Source: Thiomicrorhabdus sp033238645
GTDB lineage: Bacteria > Pseudomonadota > Gammaproteobacteria > Thiomicrospirales > Thiomicrospiraceae
DNA length: 64,000 nt
Direction: 5' to 3'
Assembly (NCBI GenBank): GCA_033238645.1
Contig: BQXR01000007.1
Location: 62,001-126,000, forward strand
Shown: positions 46,259 to 53,892 of the stretch, piece by piece
How the letters are laid out: each line of letters begins with the position of its first letter
Position numbering within the stretch: position 1 is the first letter of the stretch
The notes under the pieces: model-generated
What the model was told of the DNA's origin: nothing
Databases searched by the model: none
What the model saw: the letters and a program-made list of their open reading frames with translations, nothing else
Position numbers and translations under genes: made by a program

Positions 46259-47329
46259 TCAATGATGACCCATTGAACCACCATGATTGTCATTATCGTT
46301 ATCTTGCTGACACTGCTGACCCATTGAACCATGCTGACCCATTGAACCATGCTGACCCATTGAACCATGTTGGTCATCTTGATCATCTTGATCATGTTGG
46401 CCCATTGAACCATGATGACCCATTGAACCGTGTTGACCCATTGAACCGTGTTGACAGCCATCACCTTCACCATCCCCTTCGCCTTCGCCTTCGCCTTCGC
46501 CTTCACCTTCATCTTCACCTGAATCAAGCACAACACGATTTAACATATTAAGAAGCTGTTGTTTAATTTCATAAGCAGAAATAGTCACAATTTGATCATC
46601 ATACAAATTATCTCGAAATATGCCTTTAGTCAGCTGCATATCAGCATCACAATTTTCTGTTTCTCTAATGCCTCTTGAGCCTGTTCCGCACCCTGCTAAG
46701 TCGGTAACTGTACCATTCTCATTAAAAGCAACTATAACGGCTGGAATATACTCTAACTCTTTATCCGTTGCCCCACTACAGTCATCAGCAGCTGTACGCT
46801 TACAGATGGTAAAACTATCTGCCACAACTCCTGGATCAAGTGCGGTAGGTGGCGTGTCTAAATCAAACGCTGGCGCACTTGTTCTATAAAAATAACTAGC
46901 TGGAGAACCTTTGAGAGTCTCTGCATCAGCCGCATCAGAAATATCTAACCCCATAACGGCATTGTCTGTTGCTTTGGCGTGGATACCATAGCCAAAAAGA
47001 TTCCCCCAATCATCACTTGCTGTGCCTTGTGATAAACCTAGGTCACCAAAAGGGACTGTTCCAAACTGAGTATCACACAGATTACCTGTACTATCACTTT
47101 GACCATCTGCATCACTATCAGGGCAAGGCATATAGCGATTTACTTTTATATAATTTAACAACGCAACTTTAGTCTGCTCTAGACTACCTTTAGTAGATGA
47201 TTGCTTGGCATTACTCATATAGGCACCTACCATGGTAAAGCCTGAACCAACCAAAATACCAACGATTGCAAGCACCACAACCGTCTCTATCAGAGTGAAT
47301 CCACATTGTTTTCTAATTAGTCTACTCAT
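46259..47329 (-). CDS. Pilin-like protein with acidic and Met/His-rich repeat tail
   Basis: 356 residues. Prepilin leader MSRLIRKQCG before FTLIETVVVLAIVGILVGSG, E5 present. Globular part to about 265 includes YMPCPDSDADG (66-76) and DWGNLFGYG (107-115). The tail is low complexity: 271-290 alternates Glu/Asp and Gly; 292-356 contains six exact HGSMG units plus HGGSMG, with 11 His and 7 Met, and DQDDQDD/DNDNDN runs. Such Met/His/acid composition resembles copper-binding segments of periplasmic copper proteins. Overlaps the next upstream pilin gene by 4 nt. Confidence 0.85.
   Translation of the reverse strand: MSRLIRKQCGFTLIETVVVLAIVGILVGSGFTMVGAYMSNAKQSSTKGSLEQTKVALLNYIKVNRYMPCPDSDADGQSDSTGNLCDTQFGTVPFGDLGLSQGTASDDWGNLFGYGIHAKATDNAVMGLDISDAADAETLKGSPASYFYRTSAPAFDLDTPPTALDPGVVADSFTICKRTAADDCSGATDKELEYIPAVIVAFNENGTVTDLAGCGTGSRGIRETENCDADMQLTKGIFRDNLYDDQIVTISAYEIKQQLLNMLNRVVLDSGEDEGEGEGEGEGEGDGEGDGCQHGSMGQHGSMGHHGSMGQHDQDDQDDQHGSMGQHGSMGQHGSMGQQCQQDNDNDNHGGSMGHH
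46262..46519. repeat. In-frame tandem repeats encoding the pilin tail
   Basis: Three codon-phased repeat types, on the coding (minus) strand: GAAGGC-type 6-mer (about 46460-46519), an 18-nt unit coding QHGSMG (46321-46450, interrupted) and a 9-nt GATCAAGAT-type unit between. All units are multiples of three, so copy changes alter length, not frame. Confidence 0.85.
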
Positions 47330-48204
47330 TGAAACTCTCCTGTTGCTATTAAGGCCATTTTAGCCTGATTCATGGTTACCCATGAAATATAATCTCGGTT
47401 TTCACCTGTGTGAATATTAACAAAGTTACGGTCATCTTTGCAGTTAACTAACTCAGCAGCAGTTCCACCAACACAATCAGCTGAGCCATTATAACGATTT
47501 ACACTTTTGCCATTACCCCCCCAAGAGATTGCAACCGCAACAGCACTTCCGTCAACATAAGTAACAAGGTCATCCTCATCAAATATTTGTAAATTAAAAC
47601 TTCCTGCTATCGTACCAAATGGCGGCGTTGCTAAATGAAAATATGGAGGGGATGTCAAGTTTGGGCGAGGATCTATTGTACGAATACATGAACTTGGACA
47701 CTCAACTTCACATTGAAGTTGAGTCTTGCAAGAGTACTGACTGGTATCTGGGCATAACCATAAATTGCTTGCATTACCCGTACCTGATTGACCAAACACA
47801 CTCGCTGACTGACAAACATCAGTAATATAGGTTGCACTTTCTGCTCGCTGATTGACCCGATAGTAGTAATCATTTCCCCATGCATCTTGAGACTTAACAC
47901 CAAAATTCTTATAGGGTAGGTTCCCCTCTCTGCTATCACAACGCCCAACCCCACCTACAATAGTTCTATCTTCAAGGCCATCAGGGGGAATACTGATATC
48001 GGGACACGGAAGAAAAGCATTCACTATTAAAAACGTATTCATAGCCTCACTTATACGAATCATATTTTCTTGCTCTGTCTGCTGCTGATCCACTTCAGAG
48101 ACTTCTTGAAGTACATCCTGAAAATTGAGCGAAATTAGACCCAAAATAAATAGACCAATCGTCATCTCTATTAAAGAAAAACCCTGTTTACTGTTTATGG
48201 ACAC
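47326..48204 (-). CDS. Pilin-like protein, PCPD type
   Basis: About 292 residues from GTG 48204 (MSINSKQG before FSLIEMTIGLFILGLISLNF); a longer GTG start at 48216 is possible. It overlaps the upstream gene stop by 10 nt. Shares AFLPCPD and AWGNDYYYRV with the neighbouring pilin-like genes, so it is a paralogue. About 11 Cys, including CKTQLQCEVECPSSC. Probably a minor pilin or pilus-tip component. Confidence 0.78.
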   Translation of the reverse strand: MSINSKQGFSLIEMTIGLFILGLISLNFQDVLQEVSEVDQQQTEQENMIRISEAMNTFLIVNAFLPCPDISIPPDGLEDRTIVGGVGRCDSREGNLPYKNFGVKSQDAWGNDYYYRVNQRAESATYITDVCQSASVFGQSGTGNASNLWLCPDTSQYSCKTQLQCEVECPSSCIRTIDPRPNLTSPPYFHLATPPFGTIAGSFNLQIFDEDDLVTYVDGSAVAVAISWGGNGKSVNRYNGSADCVGGTAAELVNCKDDRNFVNIHTGENRDYISWVTMNQAKMALIATGEFQ

Positions 48205-49169
48205 ACAACACCCCACTCACGCCAATTACCACCATTTTCGTTTGTTGCCGCATTGTAATCATTAAACCAATGCCCTGTAGCTGACCCAATATCTTCTAAA
48301 TCCGTAATAGCGGCCTCCTGTGAAGAATCTCCATCAAAGTTAATACCTTGAATACGCACTCTCTCAACACATACACGGTGAACCATTAGTGATAGCCACT
48401 CCGTATAATCAATACCAACAATCTTATCCGCATTTGGTTCATCACTTAAATTAGAAAAAATAGAAACAAAATCTCGGTCACCATCCCTATTCACAGGATC
48501 CAGTTGACCATCTGCACCGGGATCAATAATCAGAGCGATATAACCTGTGACGCCATCTAAAGTTAAAACAGGCATAAAAGGGTCAGTACTCGCTGTAGCT
48601 GAAGCCACATCTCCGATTAAGCTGCCAGGATAAAGAGGCGCATACCGATTTAAAGTCTCATTAGTATCATTGGGATAGTTACCATTGTTATAGCTAAATC
48701 GCTCATCGAGGAAATAGTAGAATTTTCTAGATTCTCCAAAATAGATCTGGCGAGTCGATATTTTTTCAGGAACGTAGCCAAGTGCAGTCAGATCAGCACT
48801 TAAATCAGGAAGAAAGCCTGTTGCATCAGGATTAACGGCTGAAAGGTTTAAAGGGTTAGTACACGACCCCTCTGCAATACCATCTCCGGTTAAATCAGGA
48901 CATGGAAAGTAACCAGGAGAAGGTACGACGGCTGATTCTTGAAGTGCTCCCCCCGCATCTGTTAAATATATTTCTGGCTGAAGCACTGCATACTGCAACA
49001 GGCGGTTTTTGACTTTATAAAGCTCAGCTAGATCAATATCGATTTGATTGGTTTTAAAGAAAGAGATAATACGTTCATGCTTGGTTGACAGCCATAGCGT
49101 AGCGATAGTGACGACCACTACGATAAACAACATTAATACAAAACCACTTTGCTTATTACTTGAACTCAT
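48195..49169 (-). CDS. Pilin-like/PilX-like protein, first gene of the trio
   Basis: 324 residues. Short leader MSSSNKQSG before FVLMLFIVVVVTIATLWLS; the E5 of classical pilins is missing, as in PilX/GspK-type initiators. Shares the FPCPDLTGDG motif with its two neighbours. Contains DPGADGQLDPVNRDGDRD, an Asp-rich Ca-binding-like stretch at about 216-233. Ends EWGVVCP. First of three overlapping minus-strand genes. Confidence 0.72.
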   Translation of the reverse strand: MSSSNKQSGFVLMLFIVVVVTIATLWLSTKHERIISFFKTNQIDIDLAELYKVKNRLLQYAVLQPEIYLTDAGGALQESAVVPSPGYFPCPDLTGDGIAEGSCTNPLNLSAVNPDATGFLPDLSADLTALGYVPEKISTRQIYFGESRKFYYFLDERFSYNNGNYPNDTNETLNRYAPLYPGSLIGDVASATASTDPFMPVLTLDGVTGYIALIIDPGADGQLDPVNRDGDRDFVSIFSNLSDEPNADKIVGIDYTEWLSLMVHRVCVERVRIQGINFDGDSSQEAAITDLEDIGSATGHWFNDYNAATNENGGNWREWGVVCP

Positions 49170-49251
49170 AGCACACCCATTAGAAGACTCTAACCACTAT
49201 TATAGAATACATCCCGCAATGTAAAAACACAAATAAAGGTCTAAAACGAAA

Positions 49252-49281
49252 AAAGCCCCGCCTATAAATAGACGGGGCTTT
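49252..49281 (-). terminator. Porin terminator
   Basis: AAAGCCCCG / CGGGGCTTT 9-bp stem with a 12-nt loop and an A-tract on the left. Confidence 0.85.
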
Positions 49282-49321
49282 AGCAAAGTTATCAAACTAC
49301 TAGCCTAAGCTAGCAAAGTGA

Positions 49322-50290
49322 TTAGAACTTGTGCTGAAGACCTAGAGTAGTCGCTGTACGAGCCGCTCCACCAGTAAACTTCTTATCAAAAGATGCAACT
49401 TCAATATATGCAGTTGTCTTCTTACCTAGAGAGTAGTTAAGACCTACAGAAGTAACCGTACCGTCTTTACCTGAGTTGTTAGACTCAGAAGTATCTGCCA
49501 TTTTGATCTTAGGCATAACTTTACCGAACTTATAACCAGCAGAAACGATTACAGCAGAACCCATCTTTTCCTGAGTCTGGTAGATAGCATTAGCAATTAA
49601 ACCACCAGTAACGTACTGTGCAGAAATACGAGCTTCGCCGTTATTCGTGATTGCAGTTGCAGAACCATTGTTCGTGGCAGCTGCTAAATAAAGACCTTCT
49701 TTCTTAGAACCATACGTTAATGCAACAGAAGTAATCGAAGCAATTTCAGAACCATCTGCAGCTGTTCCACTCTCTGCACCAGAGGTAGTATTCGTCTTGT
49801 TACCAGCAACTGTAGCGGCAATAAAAGTAACGCCAGAGAAAGATGGAGAAACATAAGCAATTACGTTATCTGCACGAATCTCACCACCAGCGATAAGTAC
49901 GTTAGAAACATTCTTGTTATCAGAAAGACCGTAGTTGAAAAGATCAGTCGGCTGAGACATCTTTAAAGGAGTATCATGCGTACCCATTAAGATAGTACCG
50001 AAACCACCGGCAAGACCAACATACTGGTTACGCGCAGTAAGACCATCTGCTGAACCATCCATATTTAGGCCGAATTCCATTTTATATGCAACAGCAAGAC
50101 CGTTACCTAAATCTTCAGAACCCTTAACACCAATAAGTGAAGTATGAGAATCAACAGTAGTACCCATATCAGCAGACTTGTCAATGTTAACAACCATGTT
50201 TGCAGTACCGTAAACAGTAGGCGCATCAGCCATTGCGATAGGTGCTGCTACTGCAGTTGCGATTGCTAGAGCGATAATATTCTTTTTCAT
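49322..50290 (-). CDS. Gram-negative general porin (Porin_4 type)
   Basis: 322 residues from ATG 50290 (MKKNIIALAIATAVAAPIAMA signal peptide); the TTG frame start at 50314 is rejected. Mature protein begins DAPTVYGTANM and has the trimeric-porin blocks SLIGVKGSEDLGNGLAVAYKMEFG and RNQYVGLAGGFGTILMGTHDTP, ending LQHKF with terminal Phe. Outer-membrane diffusion channel. AAGGA upstream and its own terminator indicate high expression. Confidence 0.92.
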   Translation of the reverse strand: MKKNIIALAIATAVAAPIAMADAPTVYGTANMVVNIDKSADMGTTVDSHTSLIGVKGSEDLGNGLAVAYKMEFGLNMDGSADGLTARNQYVGLAGGFGTILMGTHDTPLKMSQPTDLFNYGLSDNKNVSNVLIAGGEIRADNVIAYVSPSFSGVTFIAATVAGNKTNTTSGAESGTAADGSEIASITSVALTYGSKKEGLYLAAATNNGSATAITNNGEARISAQYVTGGLIANAIYQTQEKMGSAVIVSAGYKFGKVMPKIKMADTSESNNSGKDGTVTSVGLNYSLGKKTTAYIEVASFDKKFTGGAARTATTLGLQHKF

Positions 50291-50487
50291 GTTTAGTAAA
50301 TCCTTATTAGTCAAAAGTGCCCACTGCTGCGGGCTTGAGAAGGACTATATGGCATATAATTACGCAGCGCAACCTTTTCTTGCAAAAAAACCACAATCCT
50401 TTTTAGTGTTGCATTTTTACGACACTAAAAGCCTGCACTTGTTGATATAGCTCAAGAACTGAGCTTTCCACCTTGTTTCAGGCATAA

Positions 50488-50512
50488 AAAAACCCGCGCT
50501 AGGCGGGTTTTT
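50488..50512 (-). terminator. rplM-rpsI terminator
   Basis: CCCGC-GCTAG-GCGGG stem flanked by A5 and T5. Confidence 0.88.
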
Positions 50513-50551
50513 AACAAATCTAAAAGTGTTGTATATATTGGTATATATATA

Positions 50552-50944
50552 TTAACGCTTAGAGAACTGTGGACGACGACGTGCTTTACGTAGACCAACT
50601 TTCTTACGCTCAACTTGACGCGCATCACGTGTTAGTAGACCACGAGCACGTAGTGTTGGACGATTAACTTCATCGTACGCAACAAGTGCACGAGAGATAC
50701 CGTGACGGATTGCACCCGCTTGACCAGTCGTTCCACCACCGTTAACAGTGATATATGCATCAAATTGAGTTAATGTCTCAGTCGCTTGTAGCGGCTGGTT
50801 AATAATCATTAAATCAGTTTCACGAGCAAAGTACTCATTGATTTCACGACCATTAACGATAAGCTTACCAGAGCCTGCGCGTAGGAATACACGAGCTACT
50901 GAGCTTTTACGACGACCTGTTCCGTAGTATTGTTCTGTTGCCAT
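50552..50944 (-). CDS. rpsI: 30S ribosomal protein S9
   Basis: 130 residues, family length. YYGTGRRKSSVARVFL at the N-terminus, GGGTTGQAGAIRHGI in the middle and the basic tail ending QFSKR that reaches the P-site tRNA. 12 nt after rplM. Confidence 0.97.
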   Translation of the reverse strand: MATEQYYGTGRRKSSVARVFLRAGSGKLIVNGREINEYFARETDLMIINQPLQATETLTQFDAYITVNGGGTTGQAGAIRHGISRALVAYDEVNRPTLRARGLLTRDARQVERKKVGLRKARRRPQFSKR

Positions 50945-50956
50945 TTTCTATTCCCC

Positions 50957-51385
50957 TTATAGGTCTAATGTTTTAGGCTGTTGTGCAGTATGCGGATGAT
51001 CAACACCAGCATATACTTTTAGCTTCTTAAACATTGCACGACCTAAAGGCCCTCTTGGCAACATCCCCTTAACAGCGAACTCAACCGGACGCTCAGGTGC
51101 TTTTTCAAGTAACTGCTCTAAGTTAGTTGATTTTAAGCTACCAATATATCCCGTATGATGGTGATACATTTTGCTCTTCATTTTCGTACCAGTTACTTTG
51201 AACTTGTCCGCGTTGATAACAACAATGTAATCACCACAATCAGTATGTGGAGTATACTCTGGCTTGTGCTTACCACGTAAACGTGCAGCAATTTCAGCAG
51301 CCATACGACCTAAAGTTTTACCTTCAGCATCTACAATATACCAGTCGCGTTTAACTTCAGCTGGTTTTGCAACAAATGTTTTCAT
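50957..51385 (-). CDS. rplM: 50S ribosomal protein L13
   Basis: 142 residues, family length. WYIVDAEGKTLGRMAAEIAARLRGK, YITV-type GDYIVVINADKF, and GMLPRGPLGRAMFKKLKVY are diagnostic. Early 50S assembly protein. First gene of the rplM-rpsI pair; promoter presumably in the 294-nt gap upstream. Confidence 0.97.
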   Translation of the reverse strand: MKTFVAKPAEVKRDWYIVDAEGKTLGRMAAEIAARLRGKHKPEYTPHTDCGDYIVVINADKFKVTGTKMKSKMYHHHTGYIGSLKSTNLEQLLEKAPERPVEFAVKGMLPRGPLGRAMFKKLKVYAGVDHPHTAQQPKTLDL

Positions 51386-51550
51386 AATTTGTTCCTAAAT
51401 AATTTAAATAATCCAAATCCAAAAGACCTATTAATATTCTTATTAACAGATCCACTTACTGTTTTAACGGGCAATAAGGGGGAAGGGATTAACAAGCGCG
51501 AGATTATAATCACTTTCGCCATATTAATCAACTTAGTTTTATATTTTTTA

Positions 51551-51567
51551 CCCCCCCCCTCCTCACT
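51551..51567 (+). repeat. C-run/TGCTCA motif, copy 11
   Basis: TTTA, nine C, TCCTCACT (one mismatch) in the gap upstream of rplM. Confidence 0.55.
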
Positions 51568-51679
51568 TTATTGAATATTTTTTAGAGAGCAAATTAACAA
51601 CCTTGCTTTTAAATACCTTTAAACATCAATCCATCTCTTTATGCTTGTAACTGAATAAAGCAGTAGTAAGGCTCTTAAC

Positions 51680-52072
51680 TCAAAACTCAGACGATTTCGA
51701 TTGTAAGAATTCACTTAATTCAGACTCTAACTGGCGGTACTTCTCAATCATAAGCAGCCCACGTACTGTCACATGTGTGCCGCCGCCTTGCTTTCCGCCC
51801 TGTTCTTTAACAACTAAGGGTTCGTCATAAAGCTTATTGAGCTCTTCAATTAGCTTCCAAGCTTTCTTGTATGACATGGCCATTCTTTTTGCAGCCTTAC
51901 TAATAGACCCCTCTTCAATAATATGCTCAAGCAACTCAATGCGGCCAATACCAATATAACTGCCATCTGGTCCTGTGATCCAAAAACGTGCCCTAATATT
52001 TTTTGTATAAGCTTTGCCAGGTAATTTCTTCACCGACTCAATAGAACTACTCTTTTCATTTTTTTTCACCAT
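51680..52072 (-). CDS. ModE N-terminal-type winged-helix regulator
   Basis: 130 residues. Matches the ModE DNA-binding domain: RIELLEHIIEEGSISKAAKRMAMSYKKAWKLIEELN (45-80) and the wing GGKQGGGTHVTVRG. No C-terminal molybdate-binding (TOBE) domain, so the ligand, if any, is unknown. Divergent from the CobW gene, which it might control. Confidence 0.85.
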   Translation of the reverse strand: MVKKNEKSSSIESVKKLPGKAYTKNIRARFWITGPDGSYIGIGRIELLEHIIEEGSISKAAKRMAMSYKKAWKLIEELNKLYDEPLVVKEQGGKQGGGTHVTVRGLLMIEKYRQLESELSEFLQSKSSEF

Positions 52073-52299
52073 ACCACCCTACTTCACGCTAAATACCCGT
52101 TATTTAAACTATAGCACTACACAACCCAAATCAATTTTCTACTCAGTAATACGTAAACATCAACCAATTACTTTAATACTACATTACAATATCCCACACT
52201 TAATTATGCAAACACCCTGACTGAATATAATGATATGCTAATACTAGTAGTTCTTTATAACTAATTCTAAGCATTAATCCTACCGATAAGAGTGTAACA

Positions 52300-53379
52300 A
52301 TGAGCTCCCCAACCAAAACCTATCAAACATTTGCCAAAAAAGTCGCTGTTAATTTAGTAACTGGATCTTTAGGTGCAGGCAAAACGACCTTAATTAGGCA
52401 ACTTCTTAGCCAAAAAAAAACCAATGAAAAGTGGGGACTTTTGGTCAATGATTTTGGTGCAGTGGGTATTGATGGTGCAATATTTAGCGAGAATCGCGAT
52501 ATTCAAGTCACCCAAATTCCTGGTGGCTGTATCTGTTGTACCGCCAAGTCCGAACTTAAAACAGCCATTAGCAACCTCCTACAAACACAACAACTAGATC
52601 GTTTATTGATTGAACCTACAGGCTTAGGCGAACCCGATACACTGGTGGATTTATTACAAAGCAACCTGTTTGCAGAACGATTTGATATTCAGACTGTCTT
52701 TTCTGTTTTTGATGCAACAGCCACTAAAGTTGCTGACTTTGATGAGTACACTATTTTAAAAAACCTGGCCTATATGGCTGATGTCATTGTATTTAATAAA
52801 CAAGACATTGCCCAGCCATCACAAATGCAACAACTTTGTCAGTATGCCGAACGCCTCTACCCACCGAAGCAAAAAATCATTTCGACCCAACAAGGTAGAG
52901 TTAGTGCATCACTGCTCAGCCTGGCACACTCGGATAGGCATAGCGAAATACAAACTTCATCTCATCTACTAGAAGGCCATGCTAATAGTAGCCATAGCCA
53001 CTCACATACACCTAAAGAGACGGTAATTCCTTATACCGCACTTGAGCTACCTAACTTAATCCAGCGACTCTACCAACAGGACCTTAACACCCAATCAATC
53101 GGTTGGATTTTCTCACCTAATCAAGCATTTGATTGGACAAAGCTATTAAACTTATTCAAGTCACTTAACCAGCTACCAGGCTTTCAGAAAGTTGCCCGCG
53201 GCAAGGGAGTCTTTAAAGTGGGCGATCCTTGGATGCTATTTCAATGGGCAAATGGTCAGGTTAGTCGTGAGTATATTACCTATCGAAGAGACTCTAGACT
53301 TGAACTCCTCATTGAAGCTAATGCCAATTTTGATTTTGCTCTTTTTGAGCAAAAGTTATTGGCGTGCAGCCGAAAATAG
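52300..53379 (+). CDS. CobW/COG0523 family metallochaperone GTPase
   Basis: 359 residues. GTPase P-loop GSLGAGKTT (22-30), the metal-binding GGCICC (75-80, CxCC), EPTGLGEP, and NKQD as base motif. A His-rich loop (SSHSHSH, about 228-234) precedes the C-terminal CobW_C domain (residues about 245-355, FKVGDPWMLFQWANG). Delivers Zn, Co or other metals to client proteins; the client cannot be read here. No clear Zur box seen upstream. Confidence 0.9.
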   Translation: MSSPTKTYQTFAKKVAVNLVTGSLGAGKTTLIRQLLSQKKTNEKWGLLVNDFGAVGIDGAIFSENRDIQVTQIPGGCICCTAKSELKTAISNLLQTQQLDRLLIEPTGLGEPDTLVDLLQSNLFAERFDIQTVFSVFDATATKVADFDEYTILKNLAYMADVIVFNKQDIAQPSQMQQLCQYAERLYPPKQKIISTQQGRVSASLLSLAHSDRHSEIQTSSHLLEGHANSSHSHSHTPKETVIPYTALELPNLIQRLYQQDLNTQSIGWIFSPNQAFDWTKLLNLFKSLNQLPGFQKVARGKGVFKVGDPWMLFQWANGQVSREYITYRRDSRLELLIEANANFDFALFEQKLLACSRK

Positions 53380-53579
53380 TCCAGAACATCATACCCAAAC
53401 TCAGCAGGCAATCCTACTGAATGAATCATTTAAAAATACAGATAGACCTACCGAACAAACACTTAACTTTACGTAAACTAATTACCATGTAAATTCAAGG
53501 ACAATTCACTGTTTTGTCATAGATATTTTTTGGGATTAATAGAAACTTTTATTAAAAATTTTAAATTTCTTTCACATAG

Positions 53580-53678
53580 TTATCCACAGGCCTTAGAACA
53601 TTATGATTGGCGGCTATACCAAAGTTTTCCACAAGTTATAAGACCCTTATTTGAGTAAATCTTTACATTTTATCCACT
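53580..53678. promoter_or_regulatory. Three DnaA-box-like sites
   Basis: TTATCCACA at 53580-53588 (perfect consensus), TTTTCCACA at 53625-53633, TTATCCACT at 53670-53678, spaced 45 nt apart each. DnaA boxes regulate nrdAB in E. coli, so cell-cycle control of nrdA is the likely role. Confidence 0.65.
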
Positions 53679-53698
53679 TGCATGAAACTCAAAAATCT

Positions 53699-53744
53699 AC
53701 TATATTTTGCGTTATTCAAATTAGCTACTTACTACATCTTGTGT
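53699..53744. promoter_or_regulatory. Paired NrdR-box-like sites
   Basis: ACTATATTTTGCGT (53699-53712) and ACTACATCTTGTGT (53731-53744), 11 of 14 bases identical and 32 nt apart, about three helical turns, as expected for tandem NrdR boxes upstream of ribonucleotide reductase genes. Confidence 0.65.
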
Positions 53745-53892
53745 ATTCAACCCTTATTGGCTACTAAGAGATAGCAGATTATTCTAGATCCCTATAGGGG
53801 TTAAGACGCTAAGCTAATGAATTTATTAAAATTTCAGAACATCAAGAGGTTTTCAGCCTCTCATATTTTATACACAGGTTCAATATTCGCAC

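Larger units (their letters stand above)
53380..53892. other. 513-nt regulatory gap upstream of nrdA
   Basis: AT-rich. No gene supported: the plus-strand frame to 53476 is a shadow of the CobW 3' end. Contains DnaA-like and NrdR-like boxes listed separately and a CCCTATAGGG palindrome at 53790-53799. Confidence 0.7.

Noticed and set aside
46249..46551. Alternative-frame ORFs (KAKAKAKGM... and the plus-strand LRLRLRLH frame) over the pilin repeats
   Set aside because: By-products of simple-sequence DNA; only the pilin frame has a proper start and domain.
47517..47522. C-run in the second PCPD pilin gene
   Set aside because: Followed by AAGAG; explained by G-G-N codons.
53580..53678. Replication origin at the DnaA-like boxes, since genes switch from mostly minus to mostly plus near here
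   Set aside because: Only three boxes, they lie upstream of nrdA where DnaA control is known, several genes to the right are on the minus strand, and the strand-locked motif does not flip here.
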